64,000 nucleotides of DNA from the NCBI RefSeq assembly GCF_021202945.1, contig NZ_JAJOYR010000002.1, forward strand, positions 1,124,453 through 1,188,452, given 5' to 3'. The notes beneath the pieces are model-generated. The model was not told where the DNA came from, made no database searches, and worked only from the letters and a program-made list of their open reading frames with translations. Shown here piece after piece: positions 52,488 through 61,003 of this stretch. The stretch is from Stenotrophomonas sp. SY1. Its GTDB lineage: Bacteria > Pseudomonadota > Gammaproteobacteria > Xanthomonadales > Xanthomonadaceae. Each line of letters begins with the position of its first letter. Within the stretch, counting starts at the first letter, position 1. The position numbers and the translations under genes were made by a program.

Positions 52488-52544
52488 CGAGGCATCTGCT
52501 GCTGCATTGCGCCGCCAGGATAAGCGCCGCTTATCCGGGGGTGA

Positions 52545-52973
52545 TCAACGCGATGCCGGCGCCCGCTTCCACACCTCACGCTCGACACGGCGCTCGCCGT
52601 GCCAGCGCTCCAGCGTCCATACGTCGCCTTCCAGCGTGTAGCGGAACTCGTAGCTGCCGCCGTTCTCCAGTGGGTAGGACGCCATCAACGGGCTTTCCAC
52701 ATACCGGTTGCCCTCGGCACGGTAGGTGCCCGAGCCACCCGCCCAGAATTTGCCGTCGCTGGTGGTGGTAAAGGCGAAACGGCCATCGGCCAGCAGCTTG
52801 GTGCCGGCCAGTTTCTGGCTTGCGTAATCCACCAGCGCGCCTTCGGCATTGATGAATTCGCCCGATTGCAGCTGCCAGGCGCCCTGCAACGCCGCCCCGT
52901 CATCGGCCCGGGCCGGGACTACAAATACGGCCAGCAGCAGCAACACGGCGGCCAGGCGTGAAATCAGCGACAT
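52545..52973 (-). CDS. Exported lipocalin-like protein of unknown function
   Basis: The 142-residue product has a signal peptide (MSLISRLAAVLLLLAVFVVPARA). The mature domain is beta-rich, with LQGAWQLQSGEFINAEGALVDY, RFAFTTTSDGKFWAGGSGTYRAEGNRYVESPL and TLEGDVWTLERWHGERRVEREVWKR, consistent with a lipocalin-like barrel. GGGAGC precedes the ATG at 52973. The function is unknown. It converges with the copZ side repeats and is a single gene. Confidence 0.72.
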   Translation of the reverse strand: MSLISRLAAVLLLLAVFVVPARADDGAALQGAWQLQSGEFINAEGALVDYASQKLAGTKLLADGRFAFTTTSDGKFWAGGSGTYRAEGNRYVESPLMASYPLENGGSYEFRYTLEGDVWTLERWHGERRVEREVWKRAPASR

Positions 52974-53119
52974 CACTTGCTCCCAATGGATGAACCGGGC
53001 CGCATTGTGCGCACTGCACCGGCACGGGCGCCAATGCAGATGCATCGGCAACCGTTGTGACCATACCGGTGGTGGCGGGACGCTATCATTGGCGCCACCT
53101 TTGAAGCGGCAGCAGCAAC

Positions 53120-53509
53120 GTGCAGACCATCCTCACTCCGGTATCGATCGGCGAGCTGATCGACAAGATCACCATTCTCCAGATCAAGGCAGAGCGCATC
53201 ACCGACGGGACCAAGTTGGCCAACGTGCGCACCGAACTGGATGGCCTGTGGCCGCTGTGGCTGGAACAACAGGCCACGCGCCCGACGCTGACGGCACTGA
53301 TGGATCAGCTCAAGGCAATCAATGAACGCATGTGGGACATCCAGGACCAGCTGCGCGACAAGGAGGCGGCGCAGGATTTCGGTGCTGAGTTCATCACCCT
53401 GGCCCGTGGCGTATACGGCACCAACGGCGAGCGCGTGGCGGTGAAGAACGAGATCAACCGCGTGGCCGGCTCGGCGCTGGTGGAAGAGAAGCAGTACCAG
53501 GGCGAGTGA
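53120..53509 (+). CDS. DUF6165 family protein
   Basis: The 129-residue soluble, mostly helical protein has the family opening VSIGELIDKITILQIKAERITDGTKLANVRTEL, then LDGLWPLWLEQQ and AINERMWDIQDQLRDKEAAQDFGAEFITLARGVYGTNGERVAVKNEIN. It is seen in many proteobacteria, but the function is unknown to me. The start is a GTG at 53120, because no ATG is available. TATCAT near 53083-53088 could be a -10. It is followed by hairpin repeats. Confidence 0.82.
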   Translation: MQTILTPVSIGELIDKITILQIKAERITDGTKLANVRTELDGLWPLWLEQQATRPTLTALMDQLKAINERMWDIQDQLRDKEAAQDFGAEFITLARGVYGTNGERVAVKNEINRVAGSALVEEKQYQGE

Positions 53510-53552
53510 GGCTGGGCTTTGGGCTTTTGAGTTCTTGAAGCTTGTGCCTTTT

Positions 53553-53660
53553 CCCTTCTCCCTCTGGCGGGAGAAGGTGGTGCGAAGCACCGGATGAGGG
53601 CAGCCTTTGCTTGTGGGCTTGGGCGTGTTCAAGCTGCCCTCACCCCAACCCCTCATCCGC
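53553..53660. repeat. Hairpin/inverted repeat of the CCCTCTCCC family between convergent genes
   Basis: CCCTTCTCCC TCTGGC GGGAGAAGG (about 53553-53577), then GGATGAGGGCAGC (53592-53604), and its inverse GCTGCCCTCACCCCAACCCCTCATCC ending at 53658. It contains the same CCCTCACCCCAACCCC core as 47801. Confidence 0.55.
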
Positions 53661-53726
53661 CTGCCGGTGAAGGACTTCAAACTCTTCGGGCCCCCAAAGG
53701 GCGCGGGCTTCGAGCCGGCATTTCCC

Positions 53727-54740
53727 TCAGAACGCCAGCTGCGCCCACAGCCCCGCTTCGTGGCTTTCCAGCTTCTTCTTCGCCGATTCCTGCTCCACGC
53801 GCTTGCCGACCATCGCCAGGCGCAGATGCTTGTTCGGCTTCCACTCCACGCCCGCCTGCTGATAGCGCTCGCGGGTGCGCGGATCGATGTCCAGGCTCAT
53901 GCGGGTATCGTCGTAACGCGCGAACACCGCGTACTGCGGGTTGAACTGGTAGCTGCTCCACGCTGACCAGCCGCGCTGGTCGTCACTGCCCGGCTTGGTG
54001 ATGCGGGTCCAGTCCTGCGCGCGGAAGTACTGCGCGCCCACGCGCGTCTTCGCCCCCACCCAGCTGGCCATCGCATTCCAGCGCTGCGCGGTGTGTTCGT
54101 GCGGAAGATCGCCGGAGTCCTGCGCGCGGGTACCACGATAGCCGCCGGCAGCCAGTTCCACGCCCTTCAACGGCGTCCAACCCACCCGCGCTTCCAGGTC
54201 GGCACGGTTGCCCAGACGCGGCTTCTGGAAACCACCACCGGTGACCACCGAAGCGGTGTAGACCAGATCACCATGGCTGTACTGACCATGCAGACCGTAA
54301 TCAGCGGGCGTACCCATCTTGGTGCGTGCGATCAGCCCCGCGTCCACGTAGCGGAAGCCTTCGCGCTGCGATTCCATCGCGATCCATGGGGTCGGCGCAT
54401 TGCCGATGCGCAGCCAGCTGCCCTTGCCGAAGCTGCGTTGCAGATAGGCATGGCGCAGCCACACGTCGGTGGGATCGCTGTTGCGCAGCCATTGCACGTC
54501 GGTGGTGACCTGCGCAGACCAACGCTCGTTGAAGCGATGGTCCACGTTGATGAAGGTGCGCTTGAGGTCCATCGCCAAACCCTCGTCGTCGGTGACTACA
54601 CCGTCGCGATCAAGCTGGCTTGCGTTGATGAAAATCTGCGTGGATATCCGTGTGGCCGGTTCGTCCTGTGCGATTGCCATCATCGGCATGCACAGCGTCG
54701 CCAACGCAGCGCCCAACGCGCTGCGGCTTACAAACTGCAT
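53727..54740 (-). CDS. Outer-membrane porin
   Basis: The 337-residue protein has a signal peptide (MQFVSRSALGAALATLCMPMMAIA, cleavage near AIAQDE). The beta-barrel shows alternating strands with many aromatic residues and ends in F, the outer-membrane insertion signal (SHEAGLWAQLAF). Segments such as MDLKRTFINVDHRFNERWSAQVTTDVQWL and WLRIGNAPTPWIAMESQREGFRY suggest the phosphate-selective (OprO/OprP) or related group, but substrate is unknown. It is a single gene, converging with the DUF6165 side. Confidence 0.85.
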   Translation of the reverse strand: MQFVSRSALGAALATLCMPMMAIAQDEPATRISTQIFINASQLDRDGVVTDDEGLAMDLKRTFINVDHRFNERWSAQVTTDVQWLRNSDPTDVWLRHAYLQRSFGKGSWLRIGNAPTPWIAMESQREGFRYVDAGLIARTKMGTPADYGLHGQYSHGDLVYTASVVTGGGFQKPRLGNRADLEARVGWTPLKGVELAAGGYRGTRAQDSGDLPHEHTAQRWNAMASWVGAKTRVGAQYFRAQDWTRITKPGSDDQRGWSAWSSYQFNPQYAVFARYDDTRMSLDIDPRTRERYQQAGVEWKPNKHLRLAMVGKRVEQESAKKKLESHEAGLWAQLAF

Positions 54741-54911
54741 GACTGCTCTCCTTGGGCCAGTGGTTCAACCGGCTACGGGCAGCCTTCAGCGTCCAGTGGG
54801 ACTTGCCACCGGCTGCCTGCTCGCCGGATTGCGGTCAATTGTCGGCAGGCACTGACGGCACTTCCCTGACGTGGGTCAATCGGAGCCGCATTCACGGTCC
54901 ACAGGCAAACA

Positions 54912-54937
54912 AAAAGGCCAGGCATGGGCCTGGCCTT
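54912..54937 (-). terminator. Intrinsic terminator of the small zinc-ribbon gene
   Basis: AAGGCCAGGC (54914-54923) and GCCTGGCCTT (54928-54937) form a stem; on the minus strand the T-run (plus-strand A's 54911-54915) follows. Confidence 0.8.
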
Positions 54938-54960
54938 GTACGTTGGGCATTGCAGATGCT

Positions 54961-55119
54961 TCAACCAGCGTTGCTGCCGCGAGGCAGTTCGCCGGCATCC
55001 AGCGCGACGGTCTTGATCGACAGGCACTGCGGGCACACCCGCTCAAGCACCTTGATTGCCGGTTCGTAGACCGCGTTGCACTTCATGCACTGGACCCTTC
55101 CAGTCGTGTCGGCTTCCAT
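54961..55119 (-). CDS. Small zinc-ribbon protein
   Basis: The 52-residue protein has two CxxC knuckles, VQCMKCNAVYEP and RVCPQCLSI, spaced for one Zn2+ ion. No other domain fits. GGGGAGG precedes the ATG at 55119, although close (3 bases), and a longer start at 55140 is possible. It is followed by its own terminator. It lies downstream of a second small gene of unknown function on the same strand, with 96 bases between them. Confidence 0.7.
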   Translation of the reverse strand: MEADTTGRVQCMKCNAVYEPAIKVLERVCPQCLSIKTVALDAGELPRGSNAG

Positions 55120-55215
55120 AAGCCTCCCCTTTTGTTTCATCCAAGGGGCAGATATGAGGTCCCTCAAGAAGAAAATCAAGCCAGTGCATCGCGATGCGGA
55201 CACGGCGGCACCGGT

Positions 55216-55506
55216 TCAGGTACCCAACACATCCAGCAAATGGAGGATGTTGCGCCGGTTCTTCCCCCAGTCGATGCACTGGGTTGGCAGGATGCAGCTG
55301 CTACGCAATGCCAGTCGACCTGATGCAAAGGAAGCAGTGATGGTTTCCCCAAAAGACCAGGCGCTGAAACCCACCCTGCACGTGACGCTCTCTTTCTGTT
55401 CCTGCACCCGCGCCCAACCCGAACGCCGCATCGCGGCCGCTACGGATGCAGGTGTATGCACACCGGAAACAATCGTTTCGTGGAAAGCGGGAAACGCAAA
55501 TGTCAT
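55216..55506 (-). CDS. Small conserved protein of unknown function
   Basis: The 96-residue product begins MTFAFPAFHETIVSGVHTPASVAAAMRRS and has a pair of patterned segments (WARVQEQKESVTCRVGFSAWSFGETITASFASG and SSCILPTQCIDWGKNRRNI). Three cysteines and a conserved-looking tryptophan set suggest a real family, but I do not recognise it. GGAAGG lies about 8 bases before the ATG at 55506, a strong start signal. It has no signal peptide. It precedes the zinc-ribbon gene. Confidence 0.6.
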   Translation of the reverse strand: MTFAFPAFHETIVSGVHTPASVAAAMRRSGWARVQEQKESVTCRVGFSAWSFGETITASFASGRLALRSSCILPTQCIDWGKNRRNILHLLDVLGT

Positions 55507-55622
55507 CGTTAGGTTCCTTCCTTGATTGTCGTCGAGTAGTACCACACCCGCTCCTTGCCGACGATACATGCGAGAGGAAAGTCATCGCTGTCGACATGTT
55601 TGGTCAGCAGCGATGTCCTCAG

Positions 55623-56273
55623 TCAGGCCAGATCCAGACGCGGCACGTCGTACCACTGCGCATCGGGGTAATGGCGGCGCACATGCGTGCGGATGAAATC
55701 ACGGCTGTCGGTTGCGATCACGTCGTCGTTGCTGTCATCACGGCTGTTCCAGGCCACGCCATGCAGTGCGATGCCGCGCGCGGCCAGTGCCTCCAATGAC
55801 AACAGCGTGTGGTTGATGCTGCCCAACCTGCCGGAGGTCACCAGCAGCACCGGCCAGCCACGTTCGGCCACGTAATCAATGGTCAGCAGCTGCTCGGTCA
55901 GCGGCACCATCAGGCCACCGGCACCTTCCACCAGCACGCTGCCGAAACGTTCGCACAGACGCGCGGTGGCCTGCGCGATGACATCCAGATCCAGCGTGCG
56001 TTGCTCCAGGCGTGCCGACAGATGCGGCGATGCCGGGTAGGCGAACAACGCCGGCATCGTGGTGCCGTCGCGGTCTTCTTCGAACAGGCCGCAGCCCATG
56101 ATGCGCCGGTGCAACAGGATGTCGTCCGATGCGCCCACGCAACCGGTCTGCACCAGCTTCTGGGTAATGACATCGACACCCTGCTCTGCCCATTGCCGGG
56201 CCAGCCAGCCGGTCACCACGGTCTTGCCGATCTCGGTATCGATGCCGCTGACGAATATCACCTGGCCGCTCAT
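55623..56273 (-). CDS. bioD: Dethiobiotin synthase
   Basis: BioD closes the ureido ring of dethiobiotin with ATP and CO2, the penultimate biotin step. The 216-residue protein has the P-loop [18 protein letters not shown] (family norm GTDTEVGKT), [13 protein letters not shown] (substrate lysine), [22 protein letters not shown] and [11 protein letters not shown]. Its ATG overlaps the bioA stop by four bases (ATGA), so the two are translationally coupled. No bioB, bioF, bioH or bioC is nearby, so the pathway is split. Confidence 0.95.
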   Translation of the reverse strand: MSGQVIFVSGIDTEIGKTVVTGWLARQWAEQGVDVITQKLVQTGCVGASDDILLHRRIMGCGLFEEDRDGTTMPALFAYPASPHLSARLEQRTLDLDVIAQATARLCERFGSVLVEGAGGLMVPLTEQLLTIDYVAERGWPVLLVTSGRLGSINHTLLSLEALAARGIALHGVAWNSRDDSNDDVIATDSRDFIRTHVRRHYPDAQWYDVPRLDLA

Positions 56274-57562
56274 GCGCGCATGTCCTCCGCTTCCAGTCCG
56301 GCCACCAGCGCAACCATGCCATCGCACAGCTGTTGCAGCTGCGCATCGCTGATCACATATGGCGGCATCACGTACACCAGTCGCCCGAACGGACGGATCC
56401 AGATGCCCTGTTCCAGCATGCGCTGCTGGATGCGTTCCAGCCGCAGCGATGCCTTGAGTTCGATCACGCCGATGGCGCCCAGTACGCGCACGTCCGCCAC
56501 CTGCGCCAGCGCACGGGCCGGTGCCAGACGTTCCCGCAGCGCGTTCTCGATGGCGGCAACCCGGCCCTGCCAATCCTGCGACAGCAACAGCTGGGTGGAC
56601 GCCAACGCAACCGCGCAGGCCAGCGGATTGGCCATGAAGGTCGGCCCATGCATGAACACACCCGGCTCGCCGCCGGCGATCACATCGGCGATGTCGCGAC
56701 GCGTCAGCGTTGCCGCCATCGTCATGTAGCCGCCGGTCAGCGCCTTGCCGATACACAGGATGTCCGGGCTGATGCCGGCATGCTCGCAGGCAAACAACCG
56801 GCCGCTACGGCCGAAGCCGGTGGCGATCTCGTCGCAGATCAGCAGCACATCGTGTGCGCGGCACAGCCGTGCCAGCTCGCGCAGGTACTGCGGGTGATAG
56901 AAACGCATGCCACCTGCGCCCTGCACCACCGGTTCGATGATGAAGGCAGCCAGTTCATCGCCGCGCTCGGCAAACAGTTGTTCAAGCGGCGCGATATCGG
57001 CAGGGTCCCAGGGCGCATCGAACGCCGTCTGCGGTGCCGGTACGAACACGCGCGCCGGCAATGACGCGCCGAACAGGCCATGCATGCCATTGACCGGGTC
57101 GCATACCGACATCGCGTTCCAGGTGTCGCCGTGGTAACCCGACCGGGTGGTGGCGATGTTGGAACGCTGCGGCATGCCGCGCGCGGCCTGGTACTGGATG
57201 GCCATCTTCAGCGCCACTTCCACCGACACCGAACCGGAGTCGGCGTAGAAGATCGTATCCAGCCCCTGCGGCACGATCTGCAGCAGCAGCTTGCCCAGGG
57301 CGATGGCCGGCTCGTGGGTGAGCCCACCGAACATCACATGCGACATCCGCCCAAGCTGGTCGATCGCGGCCTGGTTGAGTTGCGGATGGTTGTAGCCGTG
57401 GATGGCGCACCACCATGAGGCCATGCCGTCGATCAGCTGCGTGCCGTCCTCCAGCTGCAACAGCACGCCATCGGCGCGCGCCACCTTCAACACCGGCACC
57501 GGGCCGCGCAGCGCGCTGTACGGGTGCCATAGATGTTCATGGTCGAACGGGTCAATCAACAT
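56270..57562 (-). CDS. bioA: Adenosylmethionine-8-amino-7-oxononanoate aminotransferase
   Basis: BioA converts KAPA to DAPA with SAM as amino donor, using PLP. The 430-residue protein has the family segments [17 protein letters not shown] near the start, [34 protein letters not shown] and the PLP lysine in [18 protein letters not shown] near residue 270. [18 protein letters not shown] follows. It is the first gene of the bioA-bioD pair; no BirA-type operator was seen in the 286 bases upstream. Confidence 0.95.
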   Translation of the reverse strand: MLIDPFDHEHLWHPYSALRGPVPVLKVARADGVLLQLEDGTQLIDGMASWWCAIHGYNHPQLNQAAIDQLGRMSHVMFGGLTHEPAIALGKLLLQIVPQGLDTIFYADSGSVSVEVALKMAIQYQAARGMPQRSNIATTRSGYHGDTWNAMSVCDPVNGMHGLFGASLPARVFVPAPQTAFDAPWDPADIAPLEQLFAERGDELAAFIIEPVVQGAGGMRFYHPQYLRELARLCRAHDVLLICDEIATGFGRSGRLFACEHAGISPDILCIGKALTGGYMTMAATLTRRDIADVIAGGEPGVFMHGPTFMANPLACAVALASTQLLLSQDWQGRVAAIENALRERLAPARALAQVADVRVLGAIGVIELKASLRLERIQQRMLEQGIWIRPFGRLVYVMPPYVISDAQLQQLCDGMVALVAGLEAEDMRA

Positions 57563-57702
57563 CGTTGTCGGTCACAGCACGCGGGGGGCGGCTTGCAGGG
57601 GGCGTACCTTACCCCCTCCGCCGCGCCGGCGCATGCGCGCCGACGCACCGACGGGTTGCCATCGCCAGCCCCGCGCTTGGCATGGCGCTGCGCATCCCCG
57701 AA

Positions 57703-57722
57703 AGGCCGGGCTTTCCCGGCCC
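57703..57722. terminator. Hairpin between bioA and the TorF-like gene
   Basis: GGCCGGG CTTT CCCGGCC. It lacks a T-run and lies in the 286-base region between bioA and the TorF-like porin gene; a role as terminator is only suggested. Confidence 0.35.
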
Positions 57723-57818
57723 CCACGCAGCACCAGGAGGACGGACTTCCAAGCCCGTCGCCCTCTGGCAACCCGTCCAGCACCGCCCGGCAGCGGCCTT
57801 CTCCAGCGGCCGGGCGTA

Positions 57819-57844
57819 ACGGGCCGGTTCTTGAACCGGCCCGT
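57819..57844 (-). terminator. 26-bp perfect palindrome at the end of the TorF-like porin gene
   Basis: ACGGGCCGGTTC TT GAACCGGCCCGT: perfect 12-bp stem with a two-base loop, four bases after the stop codon. No T-run, so it may also be a protein-binding site. Confidence 0.5.
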
Positions 57845-57848
57845 GGGT

Positions 57849-58568
57849 TCAGAACGAGCCCTGCAAGGCCACTTCCCAGCGCGAGCCGGCGTAGTCCTCG
57901 CCAAACAGCGCCTTGGCCTTGCTGTCGGTGGCATGCGCGCTCACACGCAGTTCCAGCGGTGCGGCGAAGGCCCAGATGGCATTGACCTGGCCGTGGGCGT
58001 AACCGCCGCCACGCACGTCCTGCAAGCTGTAGTAGCCGGCCATCGCTTCCAGGCGCAGCTTCTCGTTCACCGGCAGGCGCGCGCCGATCAGGCTGTAAAG
58101 ACCATCTTGGGTGGTGCCCAGGGCTTCGGACGACCAGCCCAGCGACAACCAGTAGTTGTCCTTCCAGGTCACGGTGCTGTTGAGCTCGGTCCAGTTCAGA
58201 TCCACCGTGGTGGACGGATAGTGGTAATGCAGCACGTTGGCATCCAGCGCCCAGTCGTCGGCCAGTTTGCCGCTCCAGCCCACGGTGAAATCCAGCTCGC
58301 TGCTGGCGTGGGTTTCCGGCGCGAACTCGACGTTGGAGCCCCATGCCGATGCATAGAAGCCATTGTCGGTAGCGGCCTTGAAGCCAGCCTGCACGGCGGC
58401 ATCGCCCTGGGTCTGGGTGGAGCCGCGCCAGACGTAGTCGCTGGTAAGAGTGGCACTGCCGCCAACCTGGTAGGCGGCGGCAGTGCCGGTCATGCCGGCG
58501 CAGGCCATGACCACACACAACACGGGAACATGGCGCAGGGCGCGCCGGTTATTGATCGTGAATTTCAT
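57849..58568 (-). CDS. TorF-family putative outer-membrane porin
   Basis: The 239-residue protein has a signal peptide (MKFTINNRRALRHVPVLCVVMACAGMTGTAAA). The barrel shows GGSATLTSDYVWRGSTQTQGDAAVQAGFKAA and AFAAPLELRVSAHATDSKAK and ends ALQGSF, with the terminal Phe of outer-membrane proteins. This matches TIGR02001-type proteins. Its substrate is unknown. ATG at 58568 begins the signal peptide. A 26-bp perfect palindrome overlaps its 3' end. Confidence 0.85.
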   Translation of the reverse strand: MKFTINNRRALRHVPVLCVVMACAGMTGTAAAYQVGGSATLTSDYVWRGSTQTQGDAAVQAGFKAATDNGFYASAWGSNVEFAPETHASSELDFTVGWSGKLADDWALDANVLHYHYPSTTVDLNWTELNSTVTWKDNYWLSLGWSSEALGTTQDGLYSLIGARLPVNEKLRLEAMAGYYSLQDVRGGGYAHGQVNAIWAFAAPLELRVSAHATDSKAKALFGEDYAGSRWEVALQGSF

Positions 58569-58928
58569 CGGGTTTTCCGTAGCAGCCACGCAGGCTGCGT
58601 GGCGAGACGGAAATTGTTTCGCTCAGGCCCATAAACCAGCGATGGTGAGGGCTGCGTGGTGGCGTCAAATGTTCGTAAAAGCAGGGGATTGGCGATCAGC
58701 AGGGAAAGCGACGCTCTCCTCAACCACAACACGCTGGGCCCTGAAGTCGCGCTCACAAATCCCGAATCCCGAGCCTCGAATCCTGAATCCCAGGCCGGCA
58801 ACGCCTGCGCCAACGGCATGTCAACCCAACCAATGCGCATCAGCGGCAAGGCCTGTGGCCCGGAAAAGTACGTTACTGCCGCCACCATTGCATGCAGAAT
58901 GGCGCCCCCCGCACCCGCCCTTTTGCCC
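58569..58928. other. Intergenic region with AATCCCG repeats
   Basis: The 360 bases separate the TorF-like porin from the HPP protein gene. Near 58757-58791 lie tandem-like copies of GAATCCCG/GAATCCTG. Similar strings occur near 46158. No gene or clear promoter was recognised. Confidence 0.5.
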
Positions 58929-59906
58929 ATGCCTTCGCTTCTACGCCTCGAACCGCTGCGCAACTGGTTGAGCATCGAACGCAACCAGACCAGCCACGGC
59001 GAAAAGTGGATCTCCGCGCTCGGCGCGCTGATCGGCATCACGGTGGTGTACCAGCTGACCCACTGGGTCTTCCCGCATGGCTTCCTCGGCAATGCCGGTG
59101 GCGCCATCCTGCTCGCTTCGATGGGCGCCTCGGCGGTGCTGGTGTTCGCGGTGCCGCATGGTGCGCTGTCGCAACCGTGGCCGGTACTGGCCGGGCACGG
59201 GGTTTCCGCCTTCATCGGCGTCAGCTGCCAGATGCTGGCGCCCGACCAGGCCTGGACCGGCGCCCTGGCCGTGGGCCTGGCCGTGGGCGCGATGCATTAC
59301 CTGCGTTGCATCCATCCACCCGGCGGTGCGACCGCGCTGGCGGCGGTGATTGGCGGCGCGGAGGTGCATGCGCTGGGCTACCAGTACCTGCTCACTCCGG
59401 TGGCGATCAACGTTGCGGCCATCCTGCTTGCGGGCGTGGCATTCAACGCCTGCTTTGCGTGGCGACGTTATCCGGTGCACCTGCATCGGCGGCGCCAGCG
59501 CGCGGTGAGTGTTGCCCCGGCGCAGCGCCGCATCGACCTCACCCAGGAAGATTTCCACGCGGCCATCGGCCAGCTCAACTCCTTCGTCGACATCACCGAA
59601 GACAACCTCACCGAGTTGCTCGAACTGGCCAAGCAGCACGCAGAACGCGATGCACTGCACCCGGCATTGATCGAACCCGGCCACTATTACAGCAACGGCC
59701 GCCTGGGCCGGGCGTGGAGCGTGCGTCGCGTCTCGGTGACACCGGCGCTGGACGGCCCCCTGCCGGAGCGCCTGGTCTACGCCGTCGTCGCTGGTGACGG
59801 CATCGGCCGCATCGGCCATGCCACCGCCGACGAGCTGCGGCAGTGGGCGCGGTTCGAGGTGGAACCGCGCGAAGGTGGCCGCTGGATCAAACTCGGCAAC
59901 GACTGA
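58929..59906 (+). CDS. HPP family membrane protein
   Basis: The 325-residue protein has an N-terminal HPP domain with four to five membrane helices. The name-giving His-Pro-Pro is in LRCIHPPGGATALAAVIGG near residue 130; HWVFPHGFLGNAGGAILLASMGASAVL and VFAVPHGALSQPWPVLAGH are also characteristic. After residue 190 the soluble part has RIDLTQEDFHAAIGQLNSFVDITEDNLTELLELAKQ and a beta-rich end. HPP proteins are inner-membrane proteins; some relatives are linked to nitrite transport. The role of the extra C-terminal domain is unknown. Start at 58929 is preferred. Confidence 0.83.
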   Translation: MPSLLRLEPLRNWLSIERNQTSHGEKWISALGALIGITVVYQLTHWVFPHGFLGNAGGAILLASMGASAVLVFAVPHGALSQPWPVLAGHGVSAFIGVSCQMLAPDQAWTGALAVGLAVGAMHYLRCIHPPGGATALAAVIGGAEVHALGYQYLLTPVAINVAAILLAGVAFNACFAWRRYPVHLHRRRQRAVSVAPAQRRIDLTQEDFHAAIGQLNSFVDITEDNLTELLELAKQHAERDALHPALIEPGHYYSNGRLGRAWSVRRVSVTPALDGPLPERLVYAVVAGDGIGRIGHATADELRQWARFEVEPREGGRWIKLGND

Positions 59907-59933
59907 ACGCAGCCAACCGTTGCCGCGCAGACG

Positions 59934-60446
59934 TCAGCCGGCCGACCAGGTTCCGCCGCCCAGCGCACAGCTGGCAGGCAGCCCCGCCAGGTCCTCGGCC
60001 GAGCGCTCGTAGTAGAAACCGTCGTACTTCCTGCCGAACAGGCCGCTGCAACGCCCCTGCGACGGTGACGGACAGGCGTCCATGTAGGTGACTTCGCCCG
60101 CCTTGCCGCCCATCTGCGCCGAGGTCTGGGCCAGCCCGTTGCAGATGCTTTCAAGCTCCGCCTTGCTGGATGCCGCATCCGCCTGCACGCAGTCGCGCGA
60201 ACGGATGGTCTGGCCCATGAGCTTGAACTCGCCGGCGATCATGCAGGCCTGGCTTGCCTTGGCCGCACCCGGCGGGGTGTGCACCACCGTTGAGTCCGGT
60301 GCCGGCGCTGCCGGCGCTTGCGTTGCGGTCGGTTCCACGGGCTTGGCGCCCGGTGCTTCCGCCGCCGGCGGTTGTGCTGGACCCGTACATGCGGCCAGGC
60401 CGAGCACACAGAGGATCAAACAGGCGTTCCGGTACGTCTTCAACAT
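59934..60446 (-). CDS. Putative lipoprotein
   Basis: The 170-residue product starts MLKTYRNACLILCVLGLAACTG (lipobox LAAC). A long Pro/Ala linker follows to about residue 60. The folded domain has several cysteines (ASQACMIAGEFKLMG, SRDCVQADAASSK, ESICNGLAQTS, YMDACPSPSQGRCSGLFGRKYDGFYY, PASCALGGG), probably disulfide bonded in the periplasm. It does not match a family that I recognise. It lies 27 bases after the HPP gene, convergent with it. Confidence 0.7.
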   Translation of the reverse strand: MLKTYRNACLILCVLGLAACTGPAQPPAAEAPGAKPVEPTATQAPAAPAPDSTVVHTPPGAAKASQACMIAGEFKLMGQTIRSRDCVQADAASSKAELESICNGLAQTSAQMGGKAGEVTYMDACPSPSQGRCSGLFGRKYDGFYYERSAEDLAGLPASCALGGGTWSAG

Positions 60447-60630
60447 CGTGTTGTCGCTCCCTGCGCGATTGAAGTGCTGCCGATGATAGGCCCACCAGAA
60501 ACATGAATTGGCGGCTTTGCGTTTTCTCCACATGCAGACAACGGCTAAAGGCCGAACGTGTGCACGCGGCGCATCGCGCGTCGCATGAAGGCAGCCATCG
60601 TGGCTGCCATGCACATCGCCGAGGTCGCCC

Positions 60631-60990
60631 ATGTCGTATGTCGATGGATTCATCGCCGCCGTTCCCACCGCCAACAAAGAGAAGTTCATCGCCCACTCGC
60701 GCCAGGGCGATGCGTTGTTCATCGAATTCGGCGCGCTGCGCGTGGTCGAGTGCTGGGGCGACGATGTGCCGCATGGCAAGCAGACGGATTTCTTCCGCTC
60801 GGTGCAGGCCACGGCTGAAGAAACGGTGGTGTTCTCGTGGATCGAATGGCCCGACAAGGCCACCCGCGATGTCGGCATGCAGAAGATGATGGACGACCCG
60901 CGCATGGACCCGGCCAACAACCCGATGCCCTTCGATGGCAAGCGCCTGATCTACGGCGGCTTCACACCGCTGGTCGAACTGCTGAAGTAG
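60631..60990 (+). CDS. DUF1428 family protein (YbaA-like)
   Basis: The 119-residue cytoplasmic protein has the DUF1428 pattern: MSYVDGFIAAVPTANKEKFIAHS, EFGALRVVECWGDDVPHGKQTDFFRSVQA, VVFSWIEWPDKATRDVG and MPFDGKRLIYGGFTPL. It is compact and probably of the dimeric alpha-beta barrel (ABM) type. E. coli YbaA is similar and uncharacterised. GAGG lies 6 bases before the ATG at 60631. It converges with the GST gene 13 bases away. Confidence 0.88.
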   Translation: MSYVDGFIAAVPTANKEKFIAHSRQGDALFIEFGALRVVECWGDDVPHGKQTDFFRSVQATAEETVVFSWIEWPDKATRDVGMQKMMDDPRMDPANNPMPFDGKRLIYGGFTPLVELLK

Positions 60991-61003
60991 ACGCAGGCAC
61001 GAT

